Notes: generated by a model from the letters alone, not told the origin. DNA of 64,000 nucleotides from UMGS1975 sp959600905 (GCA_959600905.1 CAUGNO010000001.1:1-64000), one strand, 5' to 3'; shown: positions 17,651 to 26,318, numbered from the stretch's first letter. A program made the numbers and translations.

Positions 17651-17980
17651 ATGAAAACCATAGCCATGCGCCGCGGCAGTGTAATGATTGTAAAGCTTTC
17701 AGGGGAATTGGATCATGCGGCCGCGCCGAAACTGGCCAAAGAGCTGGATGGGTATATTCGAGATAACGACCTAAAAGAGCTCAGACTGGACATGAAAGGG
17801 CTTACCTTGATGGATTCCAGCGGCATCGGAGTTTTGATGGGCCGATATAAACGCATGAAATCAAAAGGCGGGAGCGTCAGCGTATGTCATATGAACAAAA
17901 GCATAGAAAAGGTAATGCAGCTTTCCGGGCTGTTTCAAATTCTGGAGAGAGTGGACGGGAAAAGGGGGAACGTAGGATGA
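17651..17980 (+). CDS. spoIIAA: Anti-sigma-F factor antagonist SpoIIAA
   Basis: 109 residues, one STAS domain. The phosphorylatable serine is Ser56 in MDSSGIGVLMGRY, the position of Ser58 in B. subtilis. When unphosphorylated, the protein binds SpoIIAB and frees sigma-F in the forespore. The neighbourhood is decisive: it overlaps spoIIAB by ATGA, and sigF follows. Confidence 0.96.
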   Translation: MKTIAMRRGSVMIVKLSGELDHAAAPKLAKELDGYIRDNDLKELRLDMKGLTLMDSSGIGVLMGRYKRMKSKGGSVSVCHMNKSIEKVMQLSGLFQILERVDGKRGNVG

Positions 17981-18420
17981 AGAACCAAATGGAATTGATT
18001 TTTGATGCGGTTTCGCAGAACGAGGCTTTTGCCAGGGTCACAGCGGGCGCCTTTTTCTCGCAGCTGAATCCTACGCTGGAAGTGATGGCAGACGTAAAAA
18101 CGGCGGTAAGCGAAGCGGTGACCAACGCTATCGTCCATGGTTATCAGAATAAGCCGGGCAAGGTCAGGATGCAATGCACCATAGAGGGAGACACCATGAC
18201 CGTCGTGGTGGAGGATAGCGGCATTGGCATTGAGGACGTGGAAAAGGCCAGGCAGCCTTTTTATACGACCGGGCCCAGAGAAGAACGCAGTGGCATGGGG
18301 TTTGCTGTGATGGAAGCATTTATGGATTCGTTGCATGTGGAGAGCAGCCAGGGGCGGGGCACAAGAGTGGAGATGAAAAAGAAGGCGGTTCCTGGAACGG
18401 AAGCGATAGAAGATGCTTGA
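17977..18420 (+). CDS. spoIIAB: Anti-sigma-F factor / serine kinase SpoIIAB
   Basis: 147 residues of the GHKL ATPase fold. The N-box is VSEAVTNAIVHGY (about 46-58), G1 is VEDSGIGIED, and the glycine lid is EERSGMGFAVME. It holds sigma-F inactive and phosphorylates SpoIIAA. The start is the ATG at 17977, which overlaps the spoIIAA stop by 4 bases. The frame stays open 93 bases upstream inside spoIIAA, but that would be an unlikely extension. It overlaps sigF by 8 bases, so the three proteins are translationally coupled, as their stoichiometric switch requires. Confidence 0.96.
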   Translation: MKNQMELIFDAVSQNEAFARVTAGAFFSQLNPTLEVMADVKTAVSEAVTNAIVHGYQNKPGKVRMQCTIEGDTMTVVVEDSGIGIEDVEKARQPFYTTGPREERSGMGFAVMEAFMDSLHVESSQGRGTRVEMKKKAVPGTEAIEDA

Positions 18421-19165
18421 TAAGGCACAGGCTAATTTAGAATTGCATACTCGTTCCCTGGCCTTGATTGAAAAGGCGCAGAAGGGGGACGATCAGGCGA
18501 AGGAAGAATTGGTCAAGGCGCATACTGCATTGGTAAAAAGCGTTGTCAAACGCTTTCTGGGGCGAGGATATGAATATGATGATCTTTTTCAACTGGGCTG
18601 CATGGGGCTGGTAAAGGCCATCAATCATTATCAAGCACAGTATCAAGTGCGTTTTTCCACGTATGCCGTGCCGCTTATCATGGGAGAAATACGAAGATTT
18701 ATGCGGGATGACGGCGCGGTGAAGGTAGCGCGTCCGCTCAAGGAGCTTTACGCCAAGGCCATGAAATATGCCAGACAGTATGCGGCAGATACCGGACGGG
18801 AACCGACAATCGGGGAAATTGCACAGGCGCTTTGCAGCACGCCGGAGGAAGTTTCCATGTCGATGGAGGCAGCCAGAAAGCCTGCCTCTTTGCAAGCACC
18901 GCTTAGTGACGAAGCGGGTAAGCCGCTGGCGCTAGAGGATTGCCTGGGCGCTACGGCGGAGGAAAGCGATAAGGCGATCGACCGTTTGCTGCTGCGGGAG
19001 CTATTGGCTAGTTTGGAGCCGAGGGAAAGGCAGGTCATCCTTTTGCGGTATTTTATGGACAAAACGCAAAGTGACGTGGCCAAAGTGCTGCATATTTCCC
19101 AGGTACAGGTATCCAGGCTGGAAAGCAAGATCTTAAAGCGAATGCGCCAGGCTGCCGAGACATGA
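18413..19165 (+). CDS. sigF: RNA polymerase sigma-F factor, forespore
   Basis: 250 residues with sigma-70 region 2 (DDLFQLGCMGLVKAINHY), region 3 and a region 4 helix-turn-helix at the C-terminus (QSDVAKVLHISQVQVSRLE). Size and gene order spoIIAA-spoIIAB-sigF identify it as the first forespore-specific sigma factor. An intrinsic terminator begins at its stop codon. The spoVA-type genes lie directly downstream and are classic targets of the forespore regulon. Confidence 0.96.
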   Translation: MLDKAQANLELHTRSLALIEKAQKGDDQAKEELVKAHTALVKSVVKRFLGRGYEYDDLFQLGCMGLVKAINHYQAQYQVRFSTYAVPLIMGEIRRFMRDDGAVKVARPLKELYAKAMKYARQYAADTGREPTIGEIAQALCSTPEEVSMSMEAARKPASLQAPLSDEAGKPLALEDCLGATAEESDKAIDRLLLRELLASLEPRERQVILLRYFMDKTQSDVAKVLHISQVQVSRLESKILKRMRQAAET

Positions 19166-19191
19166 AAAGAACGCTTTGGCGTTCTTTTTTT
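19165..19191 (+). terminator. Terminator after sigF
   Basis: AAAAGAACGC-TTTG-GCGTTCTTTT followed by T, starting at the last base of the stop codon. Confidence 0.88.
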
Positions 19192-19216
19192 GTGTAAACA
19201 TCCGTTTTGGATCAAT

Positions 19217-19246
19217 GCGATATTATTTTGCTTTCTGTGCATACTA
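19217..19246 (+). promoter_or_regulatory. Possible forespore (sigma-G/F) promoter of the spoVA operon
   Basis: CATACTA at 19240-19246 matches the sigma-G -10 consensus CATnnTA exactly. GCGATA at 19217-19222 is a partial -35 at 17 bases. It lies 27 bases before the small membrane ORF that precedes spoVAC. spoVA operons are sigma-G controlled in Bacillus, so the site is plausible. Confidence 0.45.
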
Positions 19247-19272
19247 ACAGCAAGGAAAGCGAGGCTATGCAT

Positions 19273-19431
19273 ATGAAACAAAAAACAATGGAAACAAAGC
19301 GCTTTTGGATTTCTATCAGCATTGGGCTGGCCATAGTCGCAGTGCTTTTGGCTGCCAATCTATGGCAGATGAATAGAGAAAACAGCGTAACAGGCGCAAA
19401 GCAAGTTTGGAGTGAGTGCATTGAACATTGA
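19273..19431 (+). CDS. Small single-pass membrane peptide before spoVAC
   Basis: 52 residues: a basic N-terminus, one strong hydrophobic helix (about 11-30, WISISIGLAIVAVLLAANLW), then a short polar tail. I do not recognise a family. GAGG 8 bases before the ATG at 19273 supports translation; an ATG at 19267 is also in frame. It is the first ORF after a putative forespore promoter and overlaps the next small ORF by 11 bases, so it is probably part of the spoVA transcript. A role in the spore membrane is a guess from context. Confidence 0.5.
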   Translation: MKQKTMETKRFWISISIGLAIVAVLLAANLWQMNRENSVTGAKQVWSECIEH

Positions 19432-19549
19432 CAAAACCAGGGCTCCGCAGCCAGAACTGTTCTATCTGGAGGGGGCAAATCGGGAGGAAAAGGAAGAACG
19501 TATGAGAACAACGGCATATAAGGAGGAGCGGCAAATTGGATTCCTTTGA
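19421..19549 (+). CDS. Candidate 42-residue ORF overlapping spoVAC
   Basis: Starts with TTG at 19421, inside the end of the preceding ORF, and ends at 19549, 14 bases into spoVAC. The predicted peptide is highly charged (Glu, Lys, Arg rich) with no membrane segment and no recognisable family. An internal ATG at 19502 is an alternative start. Overlap at both ends looks like translational coupling, but a chance open frame of this length is quite possible. Confidence 0.3.
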   Translation: MNIDKTRAPQPELFYLEGANREEKEERMRTTAYKEERQIGFL

Positions 19550-20012
19550 TCAAGCGCAGCAAAAACGCAAAAAAAATGACAGGGACAAAAAATACGGACA
19601 ATATGTTGAGCAAAAAACGCCGCCCACTGATCTATTGCGCGGCTGTTTGCGCGCCTTTTGGGTCGGCGGCCTGATCTGTATGCTGGGACAGGGGATGATT
19701 TGGCTGTTTCAAACCTATTTGCAGTTGGAATTTGTTGAGGCCGCCGGCATGGCTTCTGTCGTACTAGTTGTGGTAGCAGCCATTTTGACAGGCGTTGGCG
19801 TCTACGATGTGATTGGTCAATATGCAGGGGCCGGTTCGGTTATCCCTATTACGGGATTTTCCAATTCAATCGTGTCTCCGGCGATGGAGTTCAAACGCGA
19901 GGGATTGATTGGTATCGGGGCAAACCTATTTAAGATTGCCGGCCCTGTGCTGGTCAATGGCATCTCGGCTGCGATGTTGTATGGCGTTGTATTTTTCCTA
20001 TTTGGGAGGTGA
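19536..20012 (+). CDS. spoVAC: Stage V sporulation protein AC
   Basis: 158 residues, integral membrane. A charged N-terminal 35 residues is followed by about four hydrophobic segments with FWVGGLICMLGQG and the conserved GAGSVIPITGFSNSIVSPA loop. SpoVAC is a mechanosensitive channel component that moves dipicolinic acid into the forming spore and out at germination. The start codon is TTG at 19536, 9 bases after AGGAGG. It is followed by spoVAD and spoVAE. The AA, AB, AEa and AF genes of Bacillus are absent, the usual short clostridial form. Confidence 0.94.
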   Translation: MDSFDQAQQKRKKNDRDKKYGQYVEQKTPPTDLLRGCLRAFWVGGLICMLGQGMIWLFQTYLQLEFVEAAGMASVVLVVVAAILTGVGVYDVIGQYAGAGSVIPITGFSNSIVSPAMEFKREGLIGIGANLFKIAGPVLVNGISAAMLYGVVFFLFGR

Positions 20013-20017
20013 TTTGC

Positions 20018-21034
20018 ATGGGATATCGAAACGGACAAACCCTGTTTATGGAAAAATATGTTGCGCCAATTGCGGCAAGCAGCATTGCAGGGCCTACCGA
20101 AGCGCGAGGCACGCTGCGGGGTTTGTTTGATGTAACGATAGACGACGATCTATGGGATCAAAACACATGGGAACAGGCAGAAAGCAAACTGTTTTATGAA
20201 GCGGTGCGAAAAGCAGTAGAAAAGTGTGGGAAAACCATTGAGGAAATGGGATTTTTGCTGGGGGGAGATTTGCTCAATCAGCTCACCGCCGCTACCTTTG
20301 CAGCCAGAGAAATCAATACACCTTTTTTGGGCTTGTATGGCGCTTGTAGCACGATGGCGGAATCGCTTGTCGTGGGCAGCATGATTTTGGAGGCAGGCTT
20401 TTCAGATCAGCTGGTATGCTGCGCTTCCTCGCATTTTTCCACAGCAGAACGCCAATTTCGTTTTCCCTTGGAAATGGGAGCGCAAAAAACCCCTTCACAA
20501 CAGCGCACAGCCACTGGCGCAGGCGCAACAATCCTATCTACAAAGGAACAAAAAGGCGTTTGCATTTCCCATGTAACGCCCGGCAAAGTTGTGGATTTTG
20601 GCATTGCAGATGCAAACAACATGGGAGCGGCCATGGCGCCGGCCGCTTTTGATACCATTGCGGCCCATTTCCGAGATACCCAGACGACAGAGGCGGATTT
20701 TGACGCCATCTATACGGGAGATTTGGGAAAGCTGGGGCTCTCTATGCTTTGCGATATGTTGGCCGACGAAGGCGCCGAGGATATGACAAAATTTCACGAT
20801 TGCGGTGCGGAATTATACATGCCGCATCAGGATACCCATATGGGGGCCAGCGGTTGCGGATGCAGCGCTATTACGCTGAGCGCAAAGCTGTTGCCCAAGC
20901 TATGGGACGGCGATTGGCAGCGTATACTGTTTATTCCTACAGGTGCTCTGCTGAGCACGACGAGCAGCATGCAGGGCAATACCATCCCCGGCATTGCGCA
21001 TGCGGTGCGATTTGAAAGGAGGAACCCCCAATGA
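20018..21034 (+). CDS. spoVAD: Stage V sporulation protein AD
   Basis: 338 residues, thiolase-like fold; in Bacillus SpoVAD binds dipicolinic acid directly and is located at the spore inner membrane. Recognisable segments are GGDLLNQL, the thiolase-type GACSTMAESL (about residue 110) and the C-terminal TGALLSTTSSMQG. The start is the ATG at 20018, 6 bases after GGGAGGTGA; an in-frame GTG at 20009 overlaps that site. It ends in an ATGA overlap with spoVAE. Confidence 0.95.
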   Translation: MGYRNGQTLFMEKYVAPIAASSIAGPTEARGTLRGLFDVTIDDDLWDQNTWEQAESKLFYEAVRKAVEKCGKTIEEMGFLLGGDLLNQLTAATFAAREINTPFLGLYGACSTMAESLVVGSMILEAGFSDQLVCCASSHFSTAERQFRFPLEMGAQKTPSQQRTATGAGATILSTKEQKGVCISHVTPGKVVDFGIADANNMGAAMAPAAFDTIAAHFRDTQTTEADFDAIYTGDLGKLGLSMLCDMLADEGAEDMTKFHDCGAELYMPHQDTHMGASGCGCSAITLSAKLLPKLWDGDWQRILFIPTGALLSTTSSMQGNTIPGIAHAVRFERRNPQ

Positions 21035-21387
21035 TGTTTGTAAAAGCATTTATCGTCGGTGGATTCATCTGTGTGATAGGGCAGCTGCTGTTGGCAAAAA
21101 CAAAATTGACCTTTGCTAGAATTTTGGTAATTTATGTAGTAGCTGGCGTTATATTATCAGCTGTGGGATTATATCAACCATTGGTGGATTTTGCAGGGGC
21201 CGGGGCTACAGTACCGCTAACAGGATTTGGCCATTCCCTGGCCACAGGCACACAGAAGATGATCTTGGAAAAAGGTTTTACCGGTATTTTGGCAGGTGGC
21301 ATCACGGCGACAGCCGGAGGCATCGGCGCTGCGATATTCTTTGGGTATCTAAACGCATTGATTTTCAACCCTAAGACAAAAAAATAA
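21031..21387 (+). CDS. spoVAE: Stage V sporulation protein AE
   Basis: 118 residues, hydrophobic, with three to four membrane helices. The GAGATVPLTGFGHSLATG loop is homologous to the equivalent loop in SpoVAC. It is part of the dipicolinic acid channel. Two adjacent ATGs (21031 and 21034) are possible starts; the first overlaps the spoVAD stop. Last gene of the operon, followed by a shared terminator. Confidence 0.94.
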   Translation: MMFVKAFIVGGFICVIGQLLLAKTKLTFARILVIYVVAGVILSAVGLYQPLVDFAGAGATVPLTGFGHSLATGTQKMILEKGFTGILAGGITATAGGIGAAIFFGYLNALIFNPKTKK

Positions 21388-21391
21388 CAAC

Positions 21392-21419
21392 AAAAAGGCA
21401 GCCACATGGGCTGCCTTTT
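21392..21419. terminator. Bidirectional terminator
   Basis: AAAAGGCAGCC / GGCTGCCTTTT with A and T runs, between spoVAE and the second penicillin-binding protein. Confidence 0.87.
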
Positions 21420-21425
21420 CATTTT

Positions 21426-24089
21426 TTAGTCGCCTGTTCCGGTAGAGGGCGTATTGGTCGGCCTCGGCGTATTGGTGAAAATCGGCAACGAAGGAATCAC
21501 TGCACTCGGCGTCGCCGACGGATCGGTAGACGGTGTGGCAGAAGGTGCCAACGTTGCCCCCGGCATTGTATGCAACGGGCAGAATTGATCGGGATTATTG
21601 ATGTAGTTGAAATCGGAAGCGCCGGTGAGATGATACCAGCTAAGCCCGCTCAAATCGCAATTTCGCAAGACGGAGTCCAAGGGGACAAACACCTGCGAAG
21701 CGCTGCCTGTTGTAGAAGGGCAGTAGGGAGTTGCATACTTACCAGATTCCGTACAAATCGGCAAGGACATATGGTAAGTACAGGATTCCGTAGGCTCTGT
21801 GCCCGCCTTGAACCAATCCGTTACAGGCGTCAACCCACCCGCATCATGCGTACAGGCGTCGGTGGCTTTCATGCCGGATACCTGGCACACCGTTGCCTTA
21901 ACCAAGCCGAGAGATTCCGGAGAATCCTCAATGATGGCCTTATCCTGCAACCCCTTTTCCCGGTGGATGGTGGTCATAAATCTTTGGAATATCGGGGCGG
22001 AATAAGCGCCGCCGAAGGTTGAATTGGCAAGCGATTTATATTCATCGTGCCCAATCCAAACCGCGGCAGAGTAATAGGGGCTCATTCCGGTAAAGTACAA
22101 CCCTTTATTTTCGTTGGATCCCGTCTTGCCGGCAATAGTCATACCGCTGACCTGGGCGCGGCTACCGGTACCGCTCTGCACGGCAGTTTCCAACATATCC
22201 ACCAGCATCCAGGCCGTGCTGGGCTGATAGACCTGATTGGTTTGCTGAAGCGCTTTGCCATCTAAAATGACATTGCCATTGCTATCCGTTACCTTTGTAA
22301 AGGAAGTGGGGGAGATATATACGCCCTTATTGGCGATGGTGCCAAACATAGAGGCCATCTCCACAGTGCTGTACGCTGAAGAACCGAGCGCAATGCCGGC
22401 GCCCGTACGCTGAACAGTCGTTTCAGAGGACTCTGTATCTATGCCCATTTTAGCCAAATAGGACACAGCATTTTCAATGCCTTCCGTGGGGGTGGGCGCC
22501 GTCATCTCCATCAAAACGCGGGCCGCAGACAGGTTCAAGGATTTTTGGATGGCTGTCCGCATGGTGACGGGCCCATTGACGCTACCCTGGGTAGGATACG
22601 ATTTTTCGCTGCTGCTGGCGGCCCATCCATTCACGGCTCCTTTGAGATTTTGGATGATGGTGCCGGCTCCCATGCCTGCATCCAGCGCAGGCCCATATAC
22701 GGTGATAGGTTTAATGGAAGAACCGACAGGCAACTTAGAGGTAGCTCGGTTCAGCATTTTCAAGCCGGCCGGGGGTTTACGCCCACCTACCATAGCTTTT
22801 ACTTCGCCAGTGTGGTAGTCCACAATGGTAGCCGCCGCCTGCGGCTGCTCAGTTTCCGTCACAGAACCGTCCGAGTTTGTTGTTCGTATGACAGATTCGG
22901 AAGATTTTGCGGTTTTCGGATAATTATCGTAATTGTATACGGCATCCTCAACCGCGCTCTGCATTTCCTGATCCAAAGTGGTGTAGATGCTATACCCGCC
23001 TGTACGAAGCTCGTTTTCAATGGCGTTTCGGTTTTCTCTAGTATTCTCCAAACCGCGCTGCTTGATAAAAGCCTGCACGACGTCATCGATGACATAGCTT
23101 ACAAAGTCAGGAGCAATGCCGGTCGCGGTGTTTGTACGCGTTTCCTGGATGTGCACCTCTTCTGCCTTTGCTGCATTGTATTCATCCACGGTGATATACC
23201 CTTCGCGCTGCATACGGCTTAAGACCAGATCGGTGCGCTCATTTGTTACCTCCGGCCGGTTCTTTACATAAAAGTTGCGGCGCGGATTGTAGGTGGTGGG
23301 CGCATTGACGATGCCTGCCAGCATGGCGCATTCACGCAGGGTGAGCTCGTCCAGCGATTTTCCAAAATAATCACGGGCGGCGCTCTTTACGCCGTAATTG
23401 CCTTCTCCCATATTCACGTCATTGAGATAGGCTTCCAAAATCTGGTCTTTGGTATATTTGCTTTCCAGTTGTAAAGCTAGATAAGCTTCTTGGATCTTTC
23501 GCTTATAGCTGCGCTCACTGGTCAGCATCCGGTTTTTGATAAGCTGCTGGGTGATCGTACTGCCGCCCTGAATGTTGGAGGAAGTAAGGTTGCTGATAAA
23601 GGACCCCACGATACGCTTGATATCTACCCCTCCGTGGGAATAAAAACGCGCGTCCTCCGTTGCAATAAAGGCATTTTTCAAATTGTCTGGAATTTCATCA
23701 ATGCTGGCCCACATGCGATTTTGGACGCCGGAATACATCGTGATGAGCTCCCCTTCGCTATCGTAGATATAGCTGGATAGGCTGACATCGGAAATCTCCG
23801 TAACGTCTAGATCCGGCGCGGTAGAGATGAAAGCGCGTGCCACGCCAAACACAGCGCCCGCCATGATAAAGCCGAGCACCAGGATGGTGATGAGCATCAG
23901 CTTGAATGTAGTCACAGCCACGGACAGGCCAAAGGCCGGCGGTTTTTTACGCGGCACAAATATTGCCTGTGGCTTGTCTCCATGAAAATCGGTATGGGAA
24001 TCAAACCAGTGTAAAAAAGAGCCAAAGATGCCGCGGCGCTGCCGGGCTTCCTTGTTTACTTTCTTTTTCTGTTTTTGCTGTTTGGCCAT
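21426..24089 (-). CDS. Class A penicillin-binding protein (second of two)
   Basis: 887 residues. A long basic cytoplasmic N-terminus (about 1-60) and a membrane anchor (about 62-88) are followed by GT51 with catalytic Glu145 in ATEDARFYSHGG, and a transpeptidase with SSIK (Ser457/Lys460) and KTGSN (Lys655). The C-terminal tail of about 50 residues is low-complexity Pro/Ser/Thr, like a wall-spanning linker. It is paralogous to the gene at 15146 and on the same strand, but not adjacent; the sporulation genes lie between them. The start is the ATG at 24089, 6 bases after AAGGAGG, and not the codon 18 bases upstream. Confidence 0.95.
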   Translation of the reverse strand: MAKQQKQKKKVNKEARQRRGIFGSFLHWFDSHTDFHGDKPQAIFVPRKKPPAFGLSVAVTTFKLMLITILVLGFIMAGAVFGVARAFISTAPDLDVTEISDVSLSSYIYDSEGELITMYSGVQNRMWASIDEIPDNLKNAFIATEDARFYSHGGVDIKRIVGSFISNLTSSNIQGGSTITQQLIKNRMLTSERSYKRKIQEAYLALQLESKYTKDQILEAYLNDVNMGEGNYGVKSAARDYFGKSLDELTLRECAMLAGIVNAPTTYNPRRNFYVKNRPEVTNERTDLVLSRMQREGYITVDEYNAAKAEEVHIQETRTNTATGIAPDFVSYVIDDVVQAFIKQRGLENTRENRNAIENELRTGGYSIYTTLDQEMQSAVEDAVYNYDNYPKTAKSSESVIRTTNSDGSVTETEQPQAAATIVDYHTGEVKAMVGGRKPPAGLKMLNRATSKLPVGSSIKPITVYGPALDAGMGAGTIIQNLKGAVNGWAASSSEKSYPTQGSVNGPVTMRTAIQKSLNLSAARVLMEMTAPTPTEGIENAVSYLAKMGIDTESSETTVQRTGAGIALGSSAYSTVEMASMFGTIANKGVYISPTSFTKVTDSNGNVILDGKALQQTNQVYQPSTAWMLVDMLETAVQSGTGSRAQVSGMTIAGKTGSNENKGLYFTGMSPYYSAAVWIGHDEYKSLANSTFGGAYSAPIFQRFMTTIHREKGLQDKAIIEDSPESLGLVKATVCQVSGMKATDACTHDAGGLTPVTDWFKAGTEPTESCTYHMSLPICTESGKYATPYCPSTTGSASQVFVPLDSVLRNCDLSGLSWYHLTGASDFNYINNPDQFCPLHTMPGATLAPSATPSTDPSATPSAVIPSLPIFTNTPRPTNTPSTGTGD

Positions 24090-24127
24090 ATAGAGCCTCC
24101 TTGGCAAACCTTTTTCTTATTTCGCAT

Positions 24128-24136
24128 ATTATACCA
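24128..24136 (-). promoter_or_regulatory. Extended -10 promoter of the second PBP gene
   Basis: Minus-strand TGGTATAAT, 39 bases before the start codon. It is the same extended -10 element seen at galE. Confidence 0.6.
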
Positions 24137-24158
24137 TAATTGAGGGAGGAAACAAATC

Positions 24159-24842
24159 TTGGAGGAAAAAAAACGGACAAAGCCCGATTTTACCGCTATA
24201 TATAGGGAGATTCCCCAAAAGTGGCTGGTGGTTCTCTGGGCGGCGGCAGCCGTAATCGCGCTGGCGATGTGCTTTGAATACAGCCTTCGCAGCGTGGCCA
24301 GAGAAATGGCAGAGGCGCAGGGAGACAGCCTGGCGGCCGAGGCCGTAAGCTTTGCAGTAAACCAAAGCGGCTCCCAGCACCAGTATGACGAGCTGGTGGA
24401 TTTGGAAAAGGATGAACTGGGCAATATTACGATGGTAAAAGTAAACGGATATGTGCTCAATGAGCTTACGCGGGAAATGGTGGAACTGTGTGAGGATCGG
24501 CTGATGAATCAGGGGGAAGTATCCATTTCCGTTCCGTTTGGCTCTGTTATGAACAGCCAAATATTTTCTACCACGGGGCCGGTTATCCAAATGTATGCAT
24601 CGCCGTATGCACAGGTGAATGTGGATATAGACAGCGAATTTACCAGCGCGGGCATCAACCAGACAAAACACCGTATAACGGCGACAATTCAAGTGTTTTT
24701 ACGCTATACGCTGCCCGGGCAAAGTGTAGTGGTGCAGTATGAAAATACACTTCCGATCTACGAAACCGTTATTGTGGGCAATGTACCCAATACATACTTG
24801 GAAACGGGGGAACAAAAGGATTTGCTGTATCTGGTGCCCTAA
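24159..24842 (+). CDS. yunB: Sporulation protein YunB
   Basis: 227 residues: a charged N-terminus, one membrane anchor (about 22-42), and an extracytoplasmic domain with the YunB-family features VNGYVLNELTREMVEL and VSISVPFGSVMNSQIF. In Bacillus yunB is needed for efficient sporulation and belongs to the sigma-E regulon; its biochemical role is unknown. The start is TTG at 24159, 8 bases after GGGAGGA. It is divergent from the PBP gene, with the two control regions overlapping in under 70 bases. Confidence 0.88.
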   Translation: MEEKKRTKPDFTAIYREIPQKWLVVLWAAAAVIALAMCFEYSLRSVAREMAEAQGDSLAAEAVSFAVNQSGSQHQYDELVDLEKDELGNITMVKVNGYVLNELTREMVELCEDRLMNQGEVSISVPFGSVMNSQIFSTTGPVIQMYASPYAQVNVDIDSEFTSAGINQTKHRITATIQVFLRYTLPGQSVVVQYENTLPIYETVIVGNVPNTYLETGEQKDLLYLVP

Positions 24843-24848
24843 GGTTCA

Positions 24849-24877
24849 TTGCAGGATAGGGCAAATAATGATATAAT
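24849..24877 (+). promoter_or_regulatory. Sigma-A promoter of yebC
   Basis: TTGCAG, a 17-bp spacer and perfect TATAAT at 24872-24877 with extended TGA, directly after yunB. Confidence 0.72.
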
Positions 24878-24912
24878 ATCCTGTCAATTCTCAAAATAGG
24901 AGTGTATTCATT

Positions 24913-25638
24913 ATGTCTGGGCATAGCAAATGGAACAACATTAAACATAAAAAGGAAAAGACGGATTCTCAGCGCGCACGTGTATTCACCAAGATCGGCC
25001 GTGAGATTGCCATTGCTGTTAAAGAAGGCGGCGCAGACCCCAATGTGAATAGCAAACTAAGGGATGTGGTGGCAAAGGCAAAAGCGAACAACATGCCAAA
25101 CGACAATATTTCCCGCAGCATTGCTAAAGCTTCCGGGGAGCTGGGCAATGTAAGTTATGAGGAAATCGTGTACGAAGGATACGGCAACGGCGGCGTGGCC
25201 TTGATGGTGGAAACCTTAACGGATAACCGCAACCGTACCGCAAGCGACGTGCGGCATTTGTTTGATAAATTTGGAAACGGTCTGGGCACTACAGGCTGCG
25301 TATCGTATATGTTCTCTCATCAAGGGGTAATTGCCATCGAAAAAAAAGAGGATATGGATGAGGATGAAGTGATGATGGCGGCGCTGGATGCAGGGGCAGA
25401 AAATTTTGAGGCGACAGAGGAAGAGTTTATCGTATATACAGACATTGCCTCATTTTCTCAGGTACGTGAAAAGCTGGAAGAGGGTGGATATACCTTTACC
25501 TCTGCCGAGCTGGAATGGGTGCCGCAAACGATGGTTTCCGTTGCGGGCACCGATGCTGACAAGCTGGATAAATTGGTAGAAAATCTAGAGGATCTGGATG
25601 ACGTGCAAAATGTATTTCATAACGGGGAAATGGAATAA
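24913..25638 (+). CDS. yebC: YebC/PmpR family protein
   Basis: 241 residues with the invariant N-terminus MSGHSKWNNIKHKKEKTD and the acidic central domain of the family. Members were long annotated as DNA-binding regulators; more recent work ties them to translation elongation on difficult sequences. In many bacteria yebC sits beside ruvC, ruvA and ruvB. Here those genes follow 2.7 kb downstream, with a bofC-like gene, a recombinase and proA in between. Own promoter; no terminator before the next gene. Confidence 0.95.
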   Translation: MSGHSKWNNIKHKKEKTDSQRARVFTKIGREIAIAVKEGGADPNVNSKLRDVVAKAKANNMPNDNISRSIAKASGELGNVSYEEIVYEGYGNGGVALMVETLTDNRNRTASDVRHLFDKFGNGLGTTGCVSYMFSHQGVIAIEKKEDMDEDEVMMAALDAGAENFEATEEEFIVYTDIASFSQVREKLEEGGYTFTSAELEWVPQTMVSVAGTDADKLDKLVENLEDLDDVQNVFHNGEME

Positions 25639-25714
25639 ACTGCCAAAAAATGCATGAAATATAAAAATGTGGAGAAACTGATTCCAAAGCTTGTAAAGAG
25701 CGGAGGGATCAGTT

Positions 25715-26308
25715 TTGAAGTTTACAGCAAAAAAGCGTGTTGCCGTCCATGGGCATGCAGCGCTCAAAATTGCGCTGGCGGCCAGCGTACTGATTATCGC
25801 GGCGACGTTTTTTGGATATAATGCTGCCCGAAACAGCCAAAACGAACAGTGGGAAGCACAACAAGCCCAGCAACAGCAGCAGATGCATACGCCGGATGAA
25901 CAGCCCGTTGCCGCCGAGCCGGAGCGGCTTGGAGTGGAAGGCAGGGTGTATCTGCAAGTTCATTACACCAAATGTGGACACATGGTGGAAACAGATGTAA
26001 CGGACAAAAAATATGTAGGGATGACACGGGAGGAATTGGAAAACCAATTTGCAAATGCCGAGCTGACGGAGTTTTCTAAAGACAAAGCGGTATTTTTGGT
26101 GGAAACGCCAAGCGTCTGTACGCTGCACTACATTGTAAAATATGAAAACGGTATGCTGAATATCTATCAGCCTCAGGAAAATCAGGCGGAACCGACGCTG
26201 TACAAAAGCATTGAGATGGACGCCGTTAACGATGCTGCTTTGGAGGAAGGGATTATTTTTGATTCCTTGGAGCAGGTAGAAAGCTATTTAGAGAATATAG
26301 AAAGCTGA
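25715..26308 (+). CDS. BofC-like C-terminal-domain protein
   Basis: 197 residues: one membrane anchor (about 16-36), a Gln-rich linker, and an extracytoplasmic domain ending in an ENGMLNIYQ-type strand and a DSLEQVESYL helix, resembling the BofC C-terminal domain. BofC in Bacillus restrains the SpoIVB signalling protease in the forespore. Two cysteines (in KCGHMVE and SVCTLHY) may form a disulfide. The start is TTG at 25715, 7 bases after GGAGGG. The family assignment is moderate, and the SpoIVB link is inferred only. Confidence 0.7.
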   Translation: MKFTAKKRVAVHGHAALKIALAASVLIIAATFFGYNAARNSQNEQWEAQQAQQQQQMHTPDEQPVAAEPERLGVEGRVYLQVHYTKCGHMVETDVTDKKYVGMTREELENQFANAELTEFSKDKAVFLVETPSVCTLHYIVKYENGMLNIYQPQENQAEPTLYKSIEMDAVNDAALEEGIIFDSLEQVESYLENIES

Positions 26309-26318
26309 ATTGAAGAAC

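Noticed and set aside
24124..24142. Sigma-E promoter for yunB (GCATATT with CATAAT)
   Set aside because: The two boxes are only about 4 bases apart, and the same bases form a good extended -10 for the divergent PBP gene.
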